From Gymnothorax reevesii (lineage: Eukaryota > Chordata > Actinopteri > Anguilliformes > Muraenidae), in the NCBI GenBank assembly GCA_029721435.1, contig CM056583.1, positions 46,219,120 to 46,283,119 on the forward strand: a stretch of 64,000 nucleotides of DNA. The letters run 5' to 3'. Shown piece by piece: positions 23,501 to 34,595 of the stretch. The position numbers and the translations under genes are program-made. Each line of letters begins with the position of its first letter. Within the stretch, counting starts at the first letter, position 1. Under the pieces are notes generated by a model. It searched no databases. It was given only the letters and a program-made list of their open reading frames with translations, and was not told the origin of the DNA.

Positions 23501-26500
23501 GAAAAGGTTCTGTCTGTGCTCTAATCTAGAAGAACACTCTGAATAGGTGATGCTCATATGATCACAGCATGATACATTACTGTGAGACAACAATACACCC
23601 TAAGAGTGGATGATATTAAGCTCTGCCTATGTTCCCCTTCTCTGATCCAAGCCATGAGCTTCATATAGCTTTCAGCTTTCAACAACTTCAAGACTCACTA
23701 CATGGGTTCATGCTAATTATCCACTCTAAAAAAAATTCCTGAATTTTTCTAGGACTTGTTCCCCAACCTCAGTGAACACAAATCTCCATATTCTAAATGG
23801 GGACTCAATCTAAACAGTCATCATACACGCATCTAGGTATTGGGCTGGATGACAAACTTTCTTACTAAGTAAATCTAGAAAATATTCAGAAGAAGCCAAA
23901 GCTAATGAGTGCCATACCTTAATCTACATTGACAACTCCACTTATGAATTTTTTGCATAAAATGTGGAATCAAAGTATCAGAATAAAAAATAAATAAATA
24001 TAAATGGGAGTACAAATGGAAATGACTAGATGAATAAATAAATTGATAGAAGACCATTAAATTTTTTTTGGCTATTTTAAAGGGAATAAATAATGAATAA
24101 AGGAATAAATTAATGTGGAAATTGCAGCGGAATAAATAAATAAATAATATATTTAATTTAATGTATTTGTCCGTTTATTTCCTGAAGGTATTTCTTAGTT
24201 TTTCCTTCTGCTTTTCTTGACATGCAAAAGCTGCCAATCCACTGCCTTTGGCTTGGGCCACCAACTAAGTTCTTGCCATGGATGTATTGTAGAACTGTCG
24301 CATTTCCGCATCAGTGGCATTTCTGTCAGTGTTAACATAACGTAGCCAGTATTATGCCTTGAACGAGATTCATTACAAGAAAACTTAGCCTAGATCATAA
24401 TTTAATAGCTCGTGGAAGCTATTTTGGAAAGCGTTAGCTAGCCAGCACATAAAATACCTGAAATCAGATTTAGCGACCGGTACTCCTACATGGATTTAGT
24501 AGGCAGACCAAGGCAAAGCAAGCTGATTGGCCACTTGTGTGTTTCAGGAAAAGCAGAAATAAATACTAAACTATTTTTAGAAATAAAATGAAAAATATAT
24601 AGAATAAATTAACAAATGTATATGGAAATAAACGAATGAATAAATAAAAAATGGACATAATTTGAGAAATCTGTATGAAAATAATCTGTATGGAAATAAT
24701 GGACAAATAAATGCCAAAATAAATAACATTAAATAAATGCATTCTTTAATTTATTTACACCTTTTTATATTTCCTCATTCATGTATTCTTTTATTCATTA
24801 TTTATTCCCCATAAATTTGTCATATTTATTGATGCATTTATTTATTTATTTATTCTCTGTTGATGCTCTTTGGAATTCGGGATGTTTAATGGTATAGGCC
24901 ATGCTGAGCAAACACTTATGACAGTTTGATGAAAAGCCCTGACGCAGACCTTCACCAGTGTTCAGCTTTGTTCCACTAGGTGGCTTCCTAGCCAGGTTCC
25001 AAGGGTTTTCACTGGGCAGTGAGGCAGGGTTAGAGCCCTCTCTTTCTACGCCGCCTGGTCTTAGAATAATTTGCTGAGCAGACTTCATCTGAGAGTAGTT
25101 TCCCGTGGAAAAATTTAAAGCCAATATAAAAGTCTGTGTAACTGAGATTTGCAACTGCGTTGTCTGAGCTGAATTTAGTTTCTTCCTTTTCTGACTGATG
25201 TTTCTATTCCCCATCTGTTGTGTTTTAGTTCTATTTAAACTATAACTATTGACTGATGTTTGTATTCCCTTGCTGTTGTGTTGAGTTTTTTCAAGCTCAA
25301 GGGATGGTAGAAAACAGGCTAATTAAATAAAAATAAAAACCAAGACACACAAAATTGGCCAATAAATAGCCACTTAATAACTCCTGGTAATGGTCCTTGT
25401 GGTTAGGATACCTTTTTTTCTGTTTTCAAATATTGTGCTATTTTTTCACAAGTACAAGAAGCAAGTATTTTAAGTTTAGCAGGATAACAGAATCAAGACA
25501 ATTATCATAAAAGTAAAGAATTATCAATAATTATTATTTAGCCCGCTTGCCCCAAGGCCCAACGGGCTTATGCTGTGCTCGGGGTCCCAAGTGGTGGTCT
25601 GTCGTGCGTGCATGTGTGGATGCGTCAGTGCGTAAACTTTTGGGCTTGTCTGCGCTCTAGCGCCTTCAGTTTTTGAGCTAGCCTTTTGATATTGCATATG
25701 TGGGTTATTGACCATAAGGTCTCGGACGAGTTCGATTTTCGTCTCAATCAGCCCTCTACTTTGGCCAATACCTATCCTTGCACATTCGAGCCAAGCGGGC
25801 ACAGTGGCATTGCCACTATTTTTTTAAAGTAGATAGACTGAGACAAGTTTTCTTCCATTGTCACTTTATTCATTGCAAGTTGTGACACTCAAAGAGTAAA
25901 AAAAACTCTGGTTACTCTACTGCAGAATTGGAAAGTAACTTACCAAACAAATGAAAAGGCAGTTGGTTTCAAGACAAATCAATCTAAAAGTGTTGTGTAC
26001 AACTTTTTCAAATGTATGAATCACTTGAAGGGGCCGTTTCCCCAACTTTCTTAGTTGCCTATAACAGCCAGTCGGCTGATACACAGTACATGAGGAATTA
26101 TCGTGCCACATTTTCAGCAAAAATTAAAAGGAAGTGATGTTATGCACACTCCCGACTGCCTTGCCCATTTCCTGGAAAGCTAAAAAGCTCATTTTTCTGG
26201 CTAACCTTGCAAGTTCTTACTTGGTCGGGTCATACTCCTGCCAGGGTCAAAGACTGAGAGTCCGTCAATTACATTCAGTCTCGTCAGGTGTAACTTAATC
26301 TGGACGATGCCCAGGATAACTCTTGCTCAGTCGCGCTCAGTGTCAGAGCACAAGCGCAAGCCACTGAAAGCTGGCTGCAGTTTACATAATGCCAGCTGGT
26401 GTCAGTACTGACAATACTGCACATGGCACCTTTAAGAATGACATTAAGAGTACTGAAGAAATAAACTTATTTATCAAACATAGCCTTAATGAGACTTATT

Positions 26501-29500
26501 TATTTATTTCTTGTTTTTAGGAAGTAAGCACTAAGCAATGCAGAAAGCGTAATTTCAGCAGAAACACCTGCTCGTGGCCAATCAATTACAGAATGTACAG
26601 GGACAAGTGTGGAAACAGTTAAAGGTCATGAAAGGCAAATTACTTCCAGGTAAATCTACCATGTATAATGCAATTTAACACTAAGAGATCCCCAGGTCTT
26701 TGTTGATTTTGTTCTGTATGTTCCATTACTGCCAGAGCTATAACAGTCCTACGATGTTCCCTTTGTTAAAAAAGGACTGACAGGTACCAAATTCAGCTTT
26801 CACGCATAGAGCACTGCACATTGTGTGATTAACTGCACTTGAATCTCTTTTACACAACAAATTATTTTCAGTAAAGAGCACGCTAAATAAAAGTTGCCAG
26901 CTTAAGAATAATTGGCTAATCATAACAGTGACCATCCTGCTCATATGAATGGATAAGGGTATGCACTGGTTTTTGTTAGCATGCTGCAAACCGAGAATGT
27001 AACATTTGATCTAAATGCTACTGAAGCTTTGTCATCATTCTTGCATTCATTAGAAACAACATGGATGGATGATTGTAAATGTGATGATTGTAAAAATTTT
27101 TATTTAATTAATCGGCTCCTTTTATGGCTTTTTTCCCCTCTGCTATCAAAAGAGAAAGTTTTCATTCATGCTACTTGGTCTTGATTGCACAATCCAACCA
27201 GCACATGCTAGTAAATTTCCATAACATTCTAGGGTAAACCTGCATGCTGAGAAAGAGTTACAGCTGTCAATTGTTAAAGTGTGTGTCAGCAGTACTCACT
27301 TGGGTTCTCCAATCTTAACCCCCGGGTGTTGGGTATAAGCATGAGAGTGAGTTCCTGGGGCTGATTTAAATGCCATGGGGCAGATAGGACATTTGTAGAA
27401 GATCTCACAGTGTGTTCCCTGGATGTGTGACTTAAGTGCAGCCACATCCGCATAGATGACGCTGCAATGAACACAACTGAGGAAGAAAATGAACTTCGTG
27501 AGTCACATTGCGTCCTTTTAACTCAGTTTCTAATCAGAGGGCATGACATCACTCAGAAATATGACCATAACTGAGATGTACACTCAACCACAGTTCATTA
27601 GCAATTTGAAAGAGCAACACTCTTTCATGCAAAAAGTCTTCAATCATTTGTTTTAGTCTTGTAATCAGTATTTCTTTTTTGTCAAGCAGACAATCTTTAG
27701 CTTTTTTGAAATTGTACAGATGGCAAATCTTAAAATTTGTCCAATTTGCACCTTATTCCCTTCATGTTTTGTGTTAAACAAAATGATAGCAGTAGTAATC
27801 AATTTTAATTTAAAATATTAGAAAAAAACACTTGTAATGATTCACTTTTTTGGTTTTTGTGGAGAACTAGCATAATCAAACTAAAAGCAAAAAAGCACAG
27901 ATCTAAAGACACGCACTATATGAGGAGGACTGTGGAATGGGCTAAGGAGGGGGGGGGCAGACTCACCGATAGCCCACTCTGCGCGTATAGTGCAGGCAGT
28001 TCTTGGTGATGTGAGTCTGGAAATGCACTGACCGGCAGATGGCTCCACACTCTGGACAAACATATGGAGACTTGTGCTGGTGGATGCGCTGGTGTGACGC
28101 AAAGCTGCACTGGTTTGGCAACAGCATTAGGCAAATGTTGCAGGTTTTCTGTGACATCAGAGATGACATCAGAAACACTTAATTAAAAGGACAGCTTTCT
28201 GGAAAAAAAATGAGGTTGAAAAATCTTCAATTTTGAAAAGCATAAAGTAAAAAAGTCATTATTTTAATGGTATTATGGATACAATGATAACTATACCACA
28301 TATACTGTAGAACTTATCAAAACATTATATAGTTTGCTCTCAATGATGTTAAAATCGGCTGTATTAATAAATTTAATTTTTCTTGTTGAAGGATTCATGA
28401 AAATAGTGAGCAAACAGAAGAATAGATGGATCTCTTGATGGAACAGAAAGTGAACACACAACATACACACATTCACGCATGTACTCGTACACATAGGCAT
28501 ACATACACATTAACACAAACACGCAAACAAACCTGTCCGCTCGTCTCCACAGCCTGTTGGAAGTGCATTGCAAGGGAGGACTCATCCTGAAACATCTCAC
28601 TGCATTCTAAGCACTTGAGATTGTGCCTGCAGAGCCTCGAAGAGTCCTCGTCCAGGGGCATGGCAGCCACCACTGGGGCACTAGAGGGGGCAGAAATAAC
28701 AGCACTGAGGGAGCTGGGGGCTGCCTTCCCCACTGAGCTGTGGACGGTGGCAGTCGCCACGACAGAGGAGGGTGAAGCAATCATCTGGTCTGCTGGGATA
28801 GGCTTCAGTATTAAGTGGGAGCACTGCATAACCACCCCTTTGTCCTTATGACCCCGGGCATGAGATAGAAGGCTGCACTTGTTGTAGAAGACCAGGTTTT
28901 TGGAGCAGTGGTTACAAGTGACCTCGATACGGACGCTCCTGCGGTCGTAGTGCTGGGTGAGGCTCTTTTCAAGGGCGAATGAATCGCCACACTCCAGACA
29001 CTTGTAGCCACGTGAAGGAATGGAGATGCAGGCTGCTGAAGGGGGACTGAGGTTGGGCACGTACACTGGGACGGGGTTGATGCTGCTCAGGACCTTGTTA
29101 AAGGCCTCGACCACTGAACTTTGGGAACTAGCAAGCACTTGGACGCGGGATACCTTCTTTGAAGCCTGGGTGGCAATTATAGCCTGCTTGACGGGCTGTT
29201 GCGGTTTGGCAAGCACCTGGTGAAGCTCTGTTGAGGTGCCAGAGGTCTGGGGAAGAAGGTTGAGGTTGGTAAGGTGGACAGTCTTTGGCACAAGTTTGGC
29301 ATTGGCAAGGCTAGAGGCGGGCACCATGACTGTCTGCTGCTGAATGGCATTAGCAGCCTTCAGAATGGCACTGCTGGCACTCTGGACGGAGGCAGCGGGG
29401 ATAACAGTCGCTTTTACTGTGGTATTGTTGGCCAATTTGAGGTTGATCACCTGGGAGCCGGCCGTCTTGACCGCAGAGACAGGCAGGAAGGCAGTGGCAA

Positions 29501-30764
29501 CTGGCTTGATAGTCATCTGCTTGGTGACCTCCATAGCTGCACTAGGAGATGTCGTCACCACGGTGGTGGGCAGGGCAGTTCGGGTTGGAGAGGAAAACGC
29601 AGACGTTGGCGTTGCAGAGGACAGGAGGGAAGAAACCACGATCGAGGGAGAGTCTGTCCCTTTTTTGAGATCATCGGGATCAAATACTGGCAGCACTCGG
29701 GTGACGGTGCGCTTGATTTGGCCCGATGAAGTCTTTATGGTTTTTATCCGGACTTTTGGGATAACTGGCACAGAGCCACTCTGAGAGGAAGGAGAGCCCT
29801 TGCTGCTGCCCTCACTGGTGATACTGCAAGGGCTCTCGGGCTGCTTGGAGAGCGTCTTCTTTGCAAGCTCCAGCGCAGGTTCAGGCTCGGGCGGCTTGTC
29901 TGGGACTCTTTCTTTAGCTTCCTTGGGGGAGTCTTGGGGGGTTGTTTGGAGCTCAGAGATTGTGGAATCTGTTGTGGCTTTCTTTGCACTAAGAGCAGCA
30001 ATAGCAGCAATGCATGAGGAGAGCTTCGCAGAGGACTTTGCCTTTGCTTGAGAGGAGCTGGACACACTGAGCCCTGCTCCATCCCCACCTTCCTTCCCCG
30101 TCTCATTAGCCTGCTCTTGAAATTTTCTTGGTTTTTGTGGATTGCCCAGGTTTACTCCACCCAAACTGCTGTTATTGTTGTCTGTTTTGGATTTTTTGAA
30201 GTCACCATTCACCCCCGGCGTCGACAAGATATCAGTTGTTGCAGCTTTTGATGTCTCTTCTCGTTTGGCGGAAGATTGCGTGAGGGTATTTGACCGGAGA
30301 CTCTCTGGGCTTCCCTGCTTGTCTGAAGGGTCATCAACTTCTATTTTGTCATCATCGTCAAACTCCTCTGCACTGGAGATTGGGCTGAACTGGTTGAATG
30401 AGGAGTTACAAATGAGTCCGTGGCCATCATCTTTCAGTGTCTTCCCGCCATCTTTGGCAAAACGGTCACTGGGTGATAAGGAAAGGAACCCATTCTGTAG
30501 CCCATTCCCAACAGTGGGATGAATCTCCTTCTCAGCAAGCATGTGATCACTGGTATCAATGTTGCGGATGTTCTTGACGATCACACTGACCCCAACATCA
30601 GGAGCCGATGGGACATGGGATTCCTCCTCTGGGGGAACACTGTGCTTCAGCTGCCCCTCATGGTCATCGTGGCCTGATTCAATTGCCACTTTGGGATCGA
30701 CCATATCAGGAATGTCAAAGGCAGCAAGCAGATCATCAAAGTCAGGAGTCTTCATATCACCCAT
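14053..30764 (-). CDS. znf532: Zinc finger protein 532, eight coding exons, 1,248 residues
   Basis: Exons: 28533-30764, 27967-28148, 27300-27476, 21898-22060, 20275-20565, 16201-16313, 15803-15914 and 14053-14529. All have AG/GT borders (one donor is the weaker GTCAGC), phases agree, and they join into 1,248 codons plus stop (human ZNF532 is about 1,300). The N-terminal motif [20 protein letters not shown] and [14 protein letters not shown] mark the ZNF532/592/687 family. A long Ser/Thr/Lys-rich region follows, then about 14 C2H2 fingers between residue 586 and the C-terminus. The start is fixed by a TAG two codons upstream in frame. The family is nuclear; ZNF592, ZNF687 and ZNF532 are linked to the Z3/ZMYND8 chromatin complex and ZNF532 to BRD4-NUT biology. 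One finger around residue 1050 appears damaged (see findings). Confidence 0.95.
14650..15620. repeat. Degenerate interspersed repeat in znf532 intron 7
   Basis: It contains TTTCATGAAAATCGGGCAAG, TGACCTTGACCTTGACCTTT and CTCCTTGGCGGTGGTAAATA, phrases typical of a widespread aquatic-animal repeat. Similar wording recurs at 35.2-35.8 kb (CCTTTGACCTCGACC, CATGATGATACGACG). No coding capacity. Confidence 0.45.
15803..15914 (-). CDS. znf532: znf532 coding exon 7
   Basis: A 112-nt exon with acceptor CTTCAG and donor GTGTGA. It encodes [14 protein letters not shown] followed by an acidic linker ([17 protein letters not shown]). The histidines of a finger are present, but the cysteine half is not encoded in the exon as spliced here. 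Confidence 0.85.
16201..16313 (-). CDS. znf532: znf532 coding exon 6
   Basis: A 113-nt exon with acceptor CCGCAG and donor GTGAGT. It encodes [20 protein letters not shown], the rest of that finger and [12 protein letters not shown]. It ends phase 2 just where the next finger should show its second cysteine. Confidence 0.88.
16314..18500. other. znf532 intron 5, left part
   Basis: About 2.2 kb with no recognised gene. The 17,100-17,500 stretch is rich in GCTAGCTAGC-like words. Short open frames at 17,839-18,494 look accidental. Confidence 0.4.
18530..20185. mobile_element. TIR-flanked DNA element in znf532 intron 5
   Basis: The segment 18530-18600 and the segment 20110-20185 are inverted copies at roughly 70% identity over about 60 bp, sharing GTTTGGGTCC, GAAG, TCAC and CAAG blocks. 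The interior has no transposase. It is interrupted by a short retro-insert at 18,809-19,119. Confidence 0.45.
18809..19119. mobile_element. 311-bp retro-insert with 14-bp target duplication
   Basis: GTGTATTGGGCCTA at 18795-18808 is repeated exactly at 19120-19133, bracketing the insert. The insert has an A-rich tail (CAACAACAAAAAAAATATT) near its right end. Its minus strand contains CCTGATGAAGATCACTTTGA, which resembles the hammerhead-bearing repeats of Penelope-like elements. Insertion by target-primed reverse transcription is inferred from the long TSD and tail. Confidence 0.5.
20275..20565 (-). CDS. znf532: znf532 coding exon 5
   Basis: A 291-nt exon with acceptor CTCCAG. The donor GTCAGC is a poor match to consensus, but the reading frame EHGK|QMKKHPC across the junction is the conserved one. 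It encodes [20 protein letters not shown], a Pro/Lys/Ser linker and the finger [19 protein letters not shown]. Confidence 0.9.
21898..22060 (-). CDS. znf532: znf532 coding exon 4
   Basis: A 163-nt exon with acceptor TTTTCAG and donor GTAAGG. It encodes the fingers [19 protein letters not shown] and [19 protein letters not shown] and ends phase 0. It is separated from exon 3 by a 5.2-kb repeat-rich intron. Confidence 0.93.
22140..23170. repeat. Teleost interspersed repeat (GGGGGCGCTATAATGCCATT type)
   Basis: It contains TCTAGGGGGCGCTATAATGC, CATTTTGCCACGCC and a second diverged block AGAGGGCGCTGTGGAGCC followed by CACACCCAATC. This wording is common across teleosts. No open frame of note; part of znf532 intron 3. 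Confidence 0.5.
23620..23960 (+). pseudogene. Possible LINE reverse-transcriptase remnant (L2/Rex1-like)
   Basis: A plus-strand frame reads [10 protein letters not shown] around 23,835-23,865, matching the 'YLGIWLDDKLSF' block of L2/CR1-like reverse transcriptases. It is preceded by [14 protein letters not shown] wording at the expected distance. Frameshifts and stops throughout. Confidence 0.35.
23975..24860. repeat. AT-rich region of AATAAATA repeats
   Basis: Scattered runs of (AATA)n occupy both flanks (24,000-24,160 and 24,560-24,860), in partly inverted orientation (AATAAATAAA left, TTTATTTATTTATT right), around a normal-composition core at 24,180-24,540. It may be an old foldback element. 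Confidence 0.35.
25541..25800. mobile_element. 260-bp GC-rich repeat with 9-bp inverted ends
   Basis: GCCCGCTTG at 25541-25549 is the exact inverse of CAAGCGGGC at 25792-25800. The interior is GC-rich compared with its AT-rich intron. Probably a small non-autonomous element; the family is not recognised. Confidence 0.45.
25815..27285. other. znf532 intron 3, right part
   Basis: About 1.5 kb without recognised genes or repeats. The stretch 26,150-26,430 is less AT-rich than its surroundings and could be a regulatory element; nothing decisive is visible. Confidence 0.3.
27300..27476 (-). CDS. znf532: znf532 coding exon 3
   Basis: A 177-nt exon with acceptor CCTCAG and donor GTGAGT. It encodes the fingers [20 protein letters not shown] and [19 protein letters not shown] and ends phase 2 in GEPK. 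Confidence 0.93.
27967..28148 (-). CDS. znf532: znf532 coding exon 2
   Basis: A 182-nt exon with acceptor TCACAG and donor GTGAGT. It encodes the fingers [19 protein letters not shown] and [18 protein letters not shown] and ends phase 2 within RRVGYR. Confidence 0.93.
28533..30764 (-). CDS. znf532: znf532 coding exon 1 (2.2-kb exon, residues 1-744)
   Basis: This exon holds the start codon, the acidic/SPISS N-terminal motifs, a [20 protein letters not shown] segment and a long Ala/Val/Ser-rich stretch typical of the family. Three fingers follow: [10 protein letters not shown] (from about 586), [10 protein letters not shown] (from about 614) and [10 protein letters not shown] (from about 716). 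The exon begins at 30789 after a CAG acceptor, leaving 25 nt of 5' UTR, so at least one upstream non-coding exon must exist. Donor CAG|GTTTG; phase 0. Confidence 0.95.
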
Positions 30765-30789
30765 GGTCTAGTTCTGATGTTGTATAAAG

Positions 30790-33170
30790 CTGTGGAAGAC
30801 AGATAAAGAGATGAATGATAGTAAGTTTAAAGGATTAGTGTATAATAAGCTTAATATGTTTTTTTAAAGTAGATTTTGTATATATAACCACATTAAAATC
30901 AATAAAAATATATATAGGCAGTTTATCTTTTTTATAAATAAACAAAATATTGTCTGTGTCTGCAGCCTGGCCGCACAGCCACAGAGTTTATTAGGTGCCA
31001 GTGACGTCATTCGATAACGTCAGAGAGGTCTCCATCTTGCCTAGCCGCTATCAAGGTCTATAGTCGAGGTGGTGTTATAGCGTGTCTGATCGTCGGCGTA
31101 TGCAGAAAATATTGGTGACTACAATGGTCATCTTGGTAATATATTTAAAAGGCATGAGAAAGCAGGTGATTTTGTCAACAGGCACAGGTCAAATAAATGA
31201 GAGAGAGAGAGAGATTTTCCCCATAGACACAAGTCAAATGTCCTGAGAGAGCGCGATAGAGAGATGGTCATCGAAATAAAAAATTCAACTTGACCTACAT
31301 GTAGCCTAGAGTCAACGAGAGCTCAAGTCGAGAACCAAGGTACAGCATGGCATTCCGCAACACTCTGAACTCTATACACTACAGCAAAAGGAGACTGCTT
31401 TATTTGAATCAGCAACCTATCAGCCAATCAGAAAATAGTTTTTCTTGTTGCTAGGTGAAATAGCAACGCCGAATCACGTTCTCCACTCGCGCGCAAATGT
31501 TGCGTTTGTATGCATACGTCAAAGAGCTGTAAGAGGAAGCCCGAAATCAGGTGACCACTTCATCACTTAATTTCTTTTTTATAATGGCTGCTTATTAAAG
31601 TCGATGAACTATGCAGGATATTTGCTTTATAGATCATATTTTGCCTCAAATTAACAGCTTAGGACGGTTATGGTGAGATGAATTGACTCGTAACTTGTTA
31701 CGGGGAGAGTGGGGGCTTTCCGCTCTCCATGTAGTGTATTTTGGCTGAAAACAAACCCTGCTCCGATACGGTGTCAGAGGTGGTACCGCAAAGCCTCTTG
31801 TTTGTGACAGACAAAACGATACAAATACACAAAAGAATTATTTAATTTAGCCTTTATTATACTGGGGAGTCCCAGTGAAATAAAAAAGTACAGGTAACGT
31901 ACGGCTAAACATTATCTTCTTCAAAATCTAACTATTACTCCAAGGGTAAACGCTACCAAGTTGAAATCAAATTTTTAAGCTCATGTCAAATAGCGTTCGC
32001 GAATGCCGTATCTGGCCAGCAAACTCACATTTGTGATGCTAAGCACAGCTGTTAGCTGTGTTGTAAAATGCTTGATGTTGCAAAGTAGAAGGAAATATAC
32101 ACGCAACATGCAGATATAAGATAGATAGTTATATATCGCATATAATTGCTCCCCTTCTTGAGCTACCACTTCTGACAACAAGATGCGACGGACAACGCGG
32201 TCAGCATTCATCCTGCAAATAGCCTACAACGTGCACAAAACTTCTGCGACCGATCCTGGTGTGCCATAGCCTCCGTTGCAGTGGGCCATTTCACAATATG
32301 CGTTCTTCGTTCTTCAGTTCTGTGAACTTGAGAAACATCATCCGTCTGAGACCATGTACTGTCTCAATTCAAAGTTCGCATCTCGACGAGACCGGTTACC
32401 AGTCCCGGAAGTGTTCTTGATATGTCCATTTTTCCGAGGATGCATCGTATGGTAACTTTTGTGAACTTGACAGCAAGCATATCCCATAATTCTTTTCCGC
32501 ATCTAAGCAGGAGCGGGACGCTCCCGAGAGAGAAGGGCAAGTTTACGTTTCTCAAAAGCGTAGTTTCTAACTAAATCAGCAACTTGCATAGTTCGACCAT
32601 CCACGTCAATGGGTATAACTAAGTAAGTAAGCATCTATGATTTCGGGAAATGCACCCCAGGATCGGTAGAACTGCTTTCACACCGGACGCGAAACGAATT
32701 TTTTTGCACGACAGATTTACATTCAAAGTCAATCTGTCGGTATTCGTTCGCTATTTCTTAGCTAAATACTATTCTGCTCATTTTTAGGCGAGGAACTATT
32801 ATCTGAGTACGTTTGCAATATTGGCTGCTTTACGATGTTTTATTTCGAATATGCTCCAGTGTTTTCTGGAGTAGAGAAACTCCGCAACAGCCAGTGGAAC
32901 GTACCTAAGCCAAGCATCTTAACTAGCTCATGCTCACAGACCCCTGCTCCCCCACAGATAACATTACAGGGGAAAAACGGATGAACGCGGAGGAAGTCGC
33001 GTCTCACTGGCTGGCATATTGCGTAATACCAATGATAACGCATCGTCTCAAACCGTCGACAGCGTTCTTAGTGCTCGTAGCCTTCGAAGTGCTCTCTTCC
33101 TATAACGATTAGCGAAAACGTTCCTCCCAAGAATGCAAGTTCATTCTTAGCATTCTTGGTATTGAGAAAT
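30790..33170. other. Upstream of znf532 coding exon 1: intronic or repeat sequence
   Basis: No coding exons recognised. It contains (GA)n near 31,198-31,214 and a CRE-like GTGACGTCA at about 30,999-31,007. CpG dinucleotides are fairly common between 31.4 and 32.6 kb, possibly from transposon sequence. A 15-bp TAGCCTCCGTTGCAG at about 32,270 recurs inverted just past the helicase element (about 33,585). Confidence 0.35.
32668..32735. mobile_element. Orphan end of the 6.9-kb TIR element family
   Basis: CTTTCACACCGGACGCGAAA followed by CGAATTTTTTTGCACGACAG and CATTCAAAGTCAAT matches both termini of the 6,918-7,767 element. No second end was found nearby. Confidence 0.5.
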
Positions 33171-33174
33171 GGCC

Positions 33175-33578
33175 ATGGTGTTCGGTAAACTTCCCTCCTC
33201 CAACAATGTCTGCGCACTCGAGCGAGGTTTTGTGTTCCACCAATCAGAAACTAGCTCTTAAAATCCAGGAGCTAATTATATATGCATAAACATATAAATC
33301 CAAAATGGCGGACGGTGGCGAACATGTTTTCTCTCGAGCTTTGGATAAAATCTGCAAAACCTTCAATATTGAAAATATGAATAGCTTACAAGAACAAGCA
33401 ATGAACAACTTAGTTATCCAGAGGAAAGATGTCTACGTAAATTTGCCTACAGGATTTGGCAAATCGCTCATAAGCATTCTGATTGGCTCATCAAGCACAA
33501 TCACATTACGTCACGGAACACAAAACCTCGCTCGAGTGCGCAGACGTTGTTGGGGGAGGGAAGTTAACCGAATGCCAT
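33175..33578 (+). mobile_element. 404-bp element with 64-bp TIRs carrying a RecQ-like helicase exon
   Basis: 33175-33238 and 33515-33578 are inverted repeats with only a few mismatches; both contain TGCGCACTCGAGCGAGG. Between them lies an open frame from ATG 33305 reading MADGGEHVFSRALDKICKTF, then LPTGFGKSL, a helicase Walker A motif. The frame runs straight into the right TIR, so this looks like an internal deletion derivative of a longer transposon. Confidence 0.6.
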
Positions 33579-33580
33579 AA
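33305..33580 (+). pseudogene. RecQ-like helicase, N-terminal fragment only
   Basis: The 91-codon frame starts at an ATG in good context (AAA ATG G). Residues 1-63 resemble RecQ-family proteins: a short N-terminal helix, LQEQAMNNLVIQRKDVYVNL, then motif I LPTGFGKSL. Residues from about 71 onward are translated TIR (RHGTQNLARVRRRC) and not helicase. Motifs Ia-VI are absent, so it cannot be an active helicase. It is probably coded by the surrounding transposon and not by the host. Confidence 0.55.
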
Positions 33581-34595
33581 GATGTCTGCAACGGAGGCTA
33601 GGTGTGCCATCGAGTGATAGAATATTGTAACTGCGCGCATAAATTTGCAGCTCCACGTCCATTGGCGGGCACATCTGCACAAAGATACACATCTGTTCTT
33701 CGCGAAAGCACCAAATCCGGATAATCCATTAATGGTGAATTCAATTAATATTTTAATTTGAAACAAGTAGGCCTAACTAAATTGCCAGTGTCAAAGTAAA
33801 GAAGTGAAAGTATACTTTTTATCCTTTAAATGTAGTAGAGTAAAAGTCCCTGTTAAAAAAACACAAGTAATGTACAAATCCTCAAAGAAAAAAAAAACCC
33901 AACAACTTAAGTGCTGTAACGAAGTGCATGTAATTAAATTGCATCTTTGAAAACGGGAGTATCATGCACCCCCCGAGAAAATCTCACGCGAGCCTGCATT
34001 CAAAACTTGAGAGCCCTATGTTTCCATCCACGCGACTTTCACCCGGCTCCTGGAGCGGAGCCGTAGGCGTATTTTTCCGATCTGAACAGGGAGCATTTCC
34101 CGCTCCAACGCACACAAATCGCACGAGGAATTTCCTTTAGTTCAAAGGGTTTCCCCTCTTTATTTTGTTAACAAATGAGAACCTTTGAAGCAATGTGTAT
34201 TTATTGCTCTGTTCAGAGCAGAGCCAAGGTTACTGCAGCAACATACATGTATTTACCATTGTCAGTGAATCAAGAGCATACTGCTGCTTTAAATAATGAC
34301 CTGAGCTTTGTAATGCCAGGACACCTTTGTGATTTCTGTATATCAGAAGTGTTCCTGTGTATCACTCGCTAAAGTTTGTTACAAGATGATAATAGAGAAG
34401 TGGTTTTCATGCGACATTTGTATGGTTTCAACATAATTTCACAATAATAGCGTAGTTTAGCCGTTTATATGGAAACACTGAGGATGGACCATAGGTCGCA
34501 TGCGATGTCCGGTGTCTGCCCCGCTGCCTGTCGCAAACCGGACTTCAGTCGTATTAATGGAAACACAGCTTTATATGGCTGCCCCGGGTCGCAAA

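Noticed and set aside
28473..28532. Extension of znf532 exon 1 frame past residue 744
   Set aside because: The sequence after CAG|GT is CA-repeat-rich intron; the next exon continues the conserved protein exactly.
29274..29784. Plus-strand frames of about 150 codons
   Set aside because: Antisense shadows of znf532 coding exon 1.
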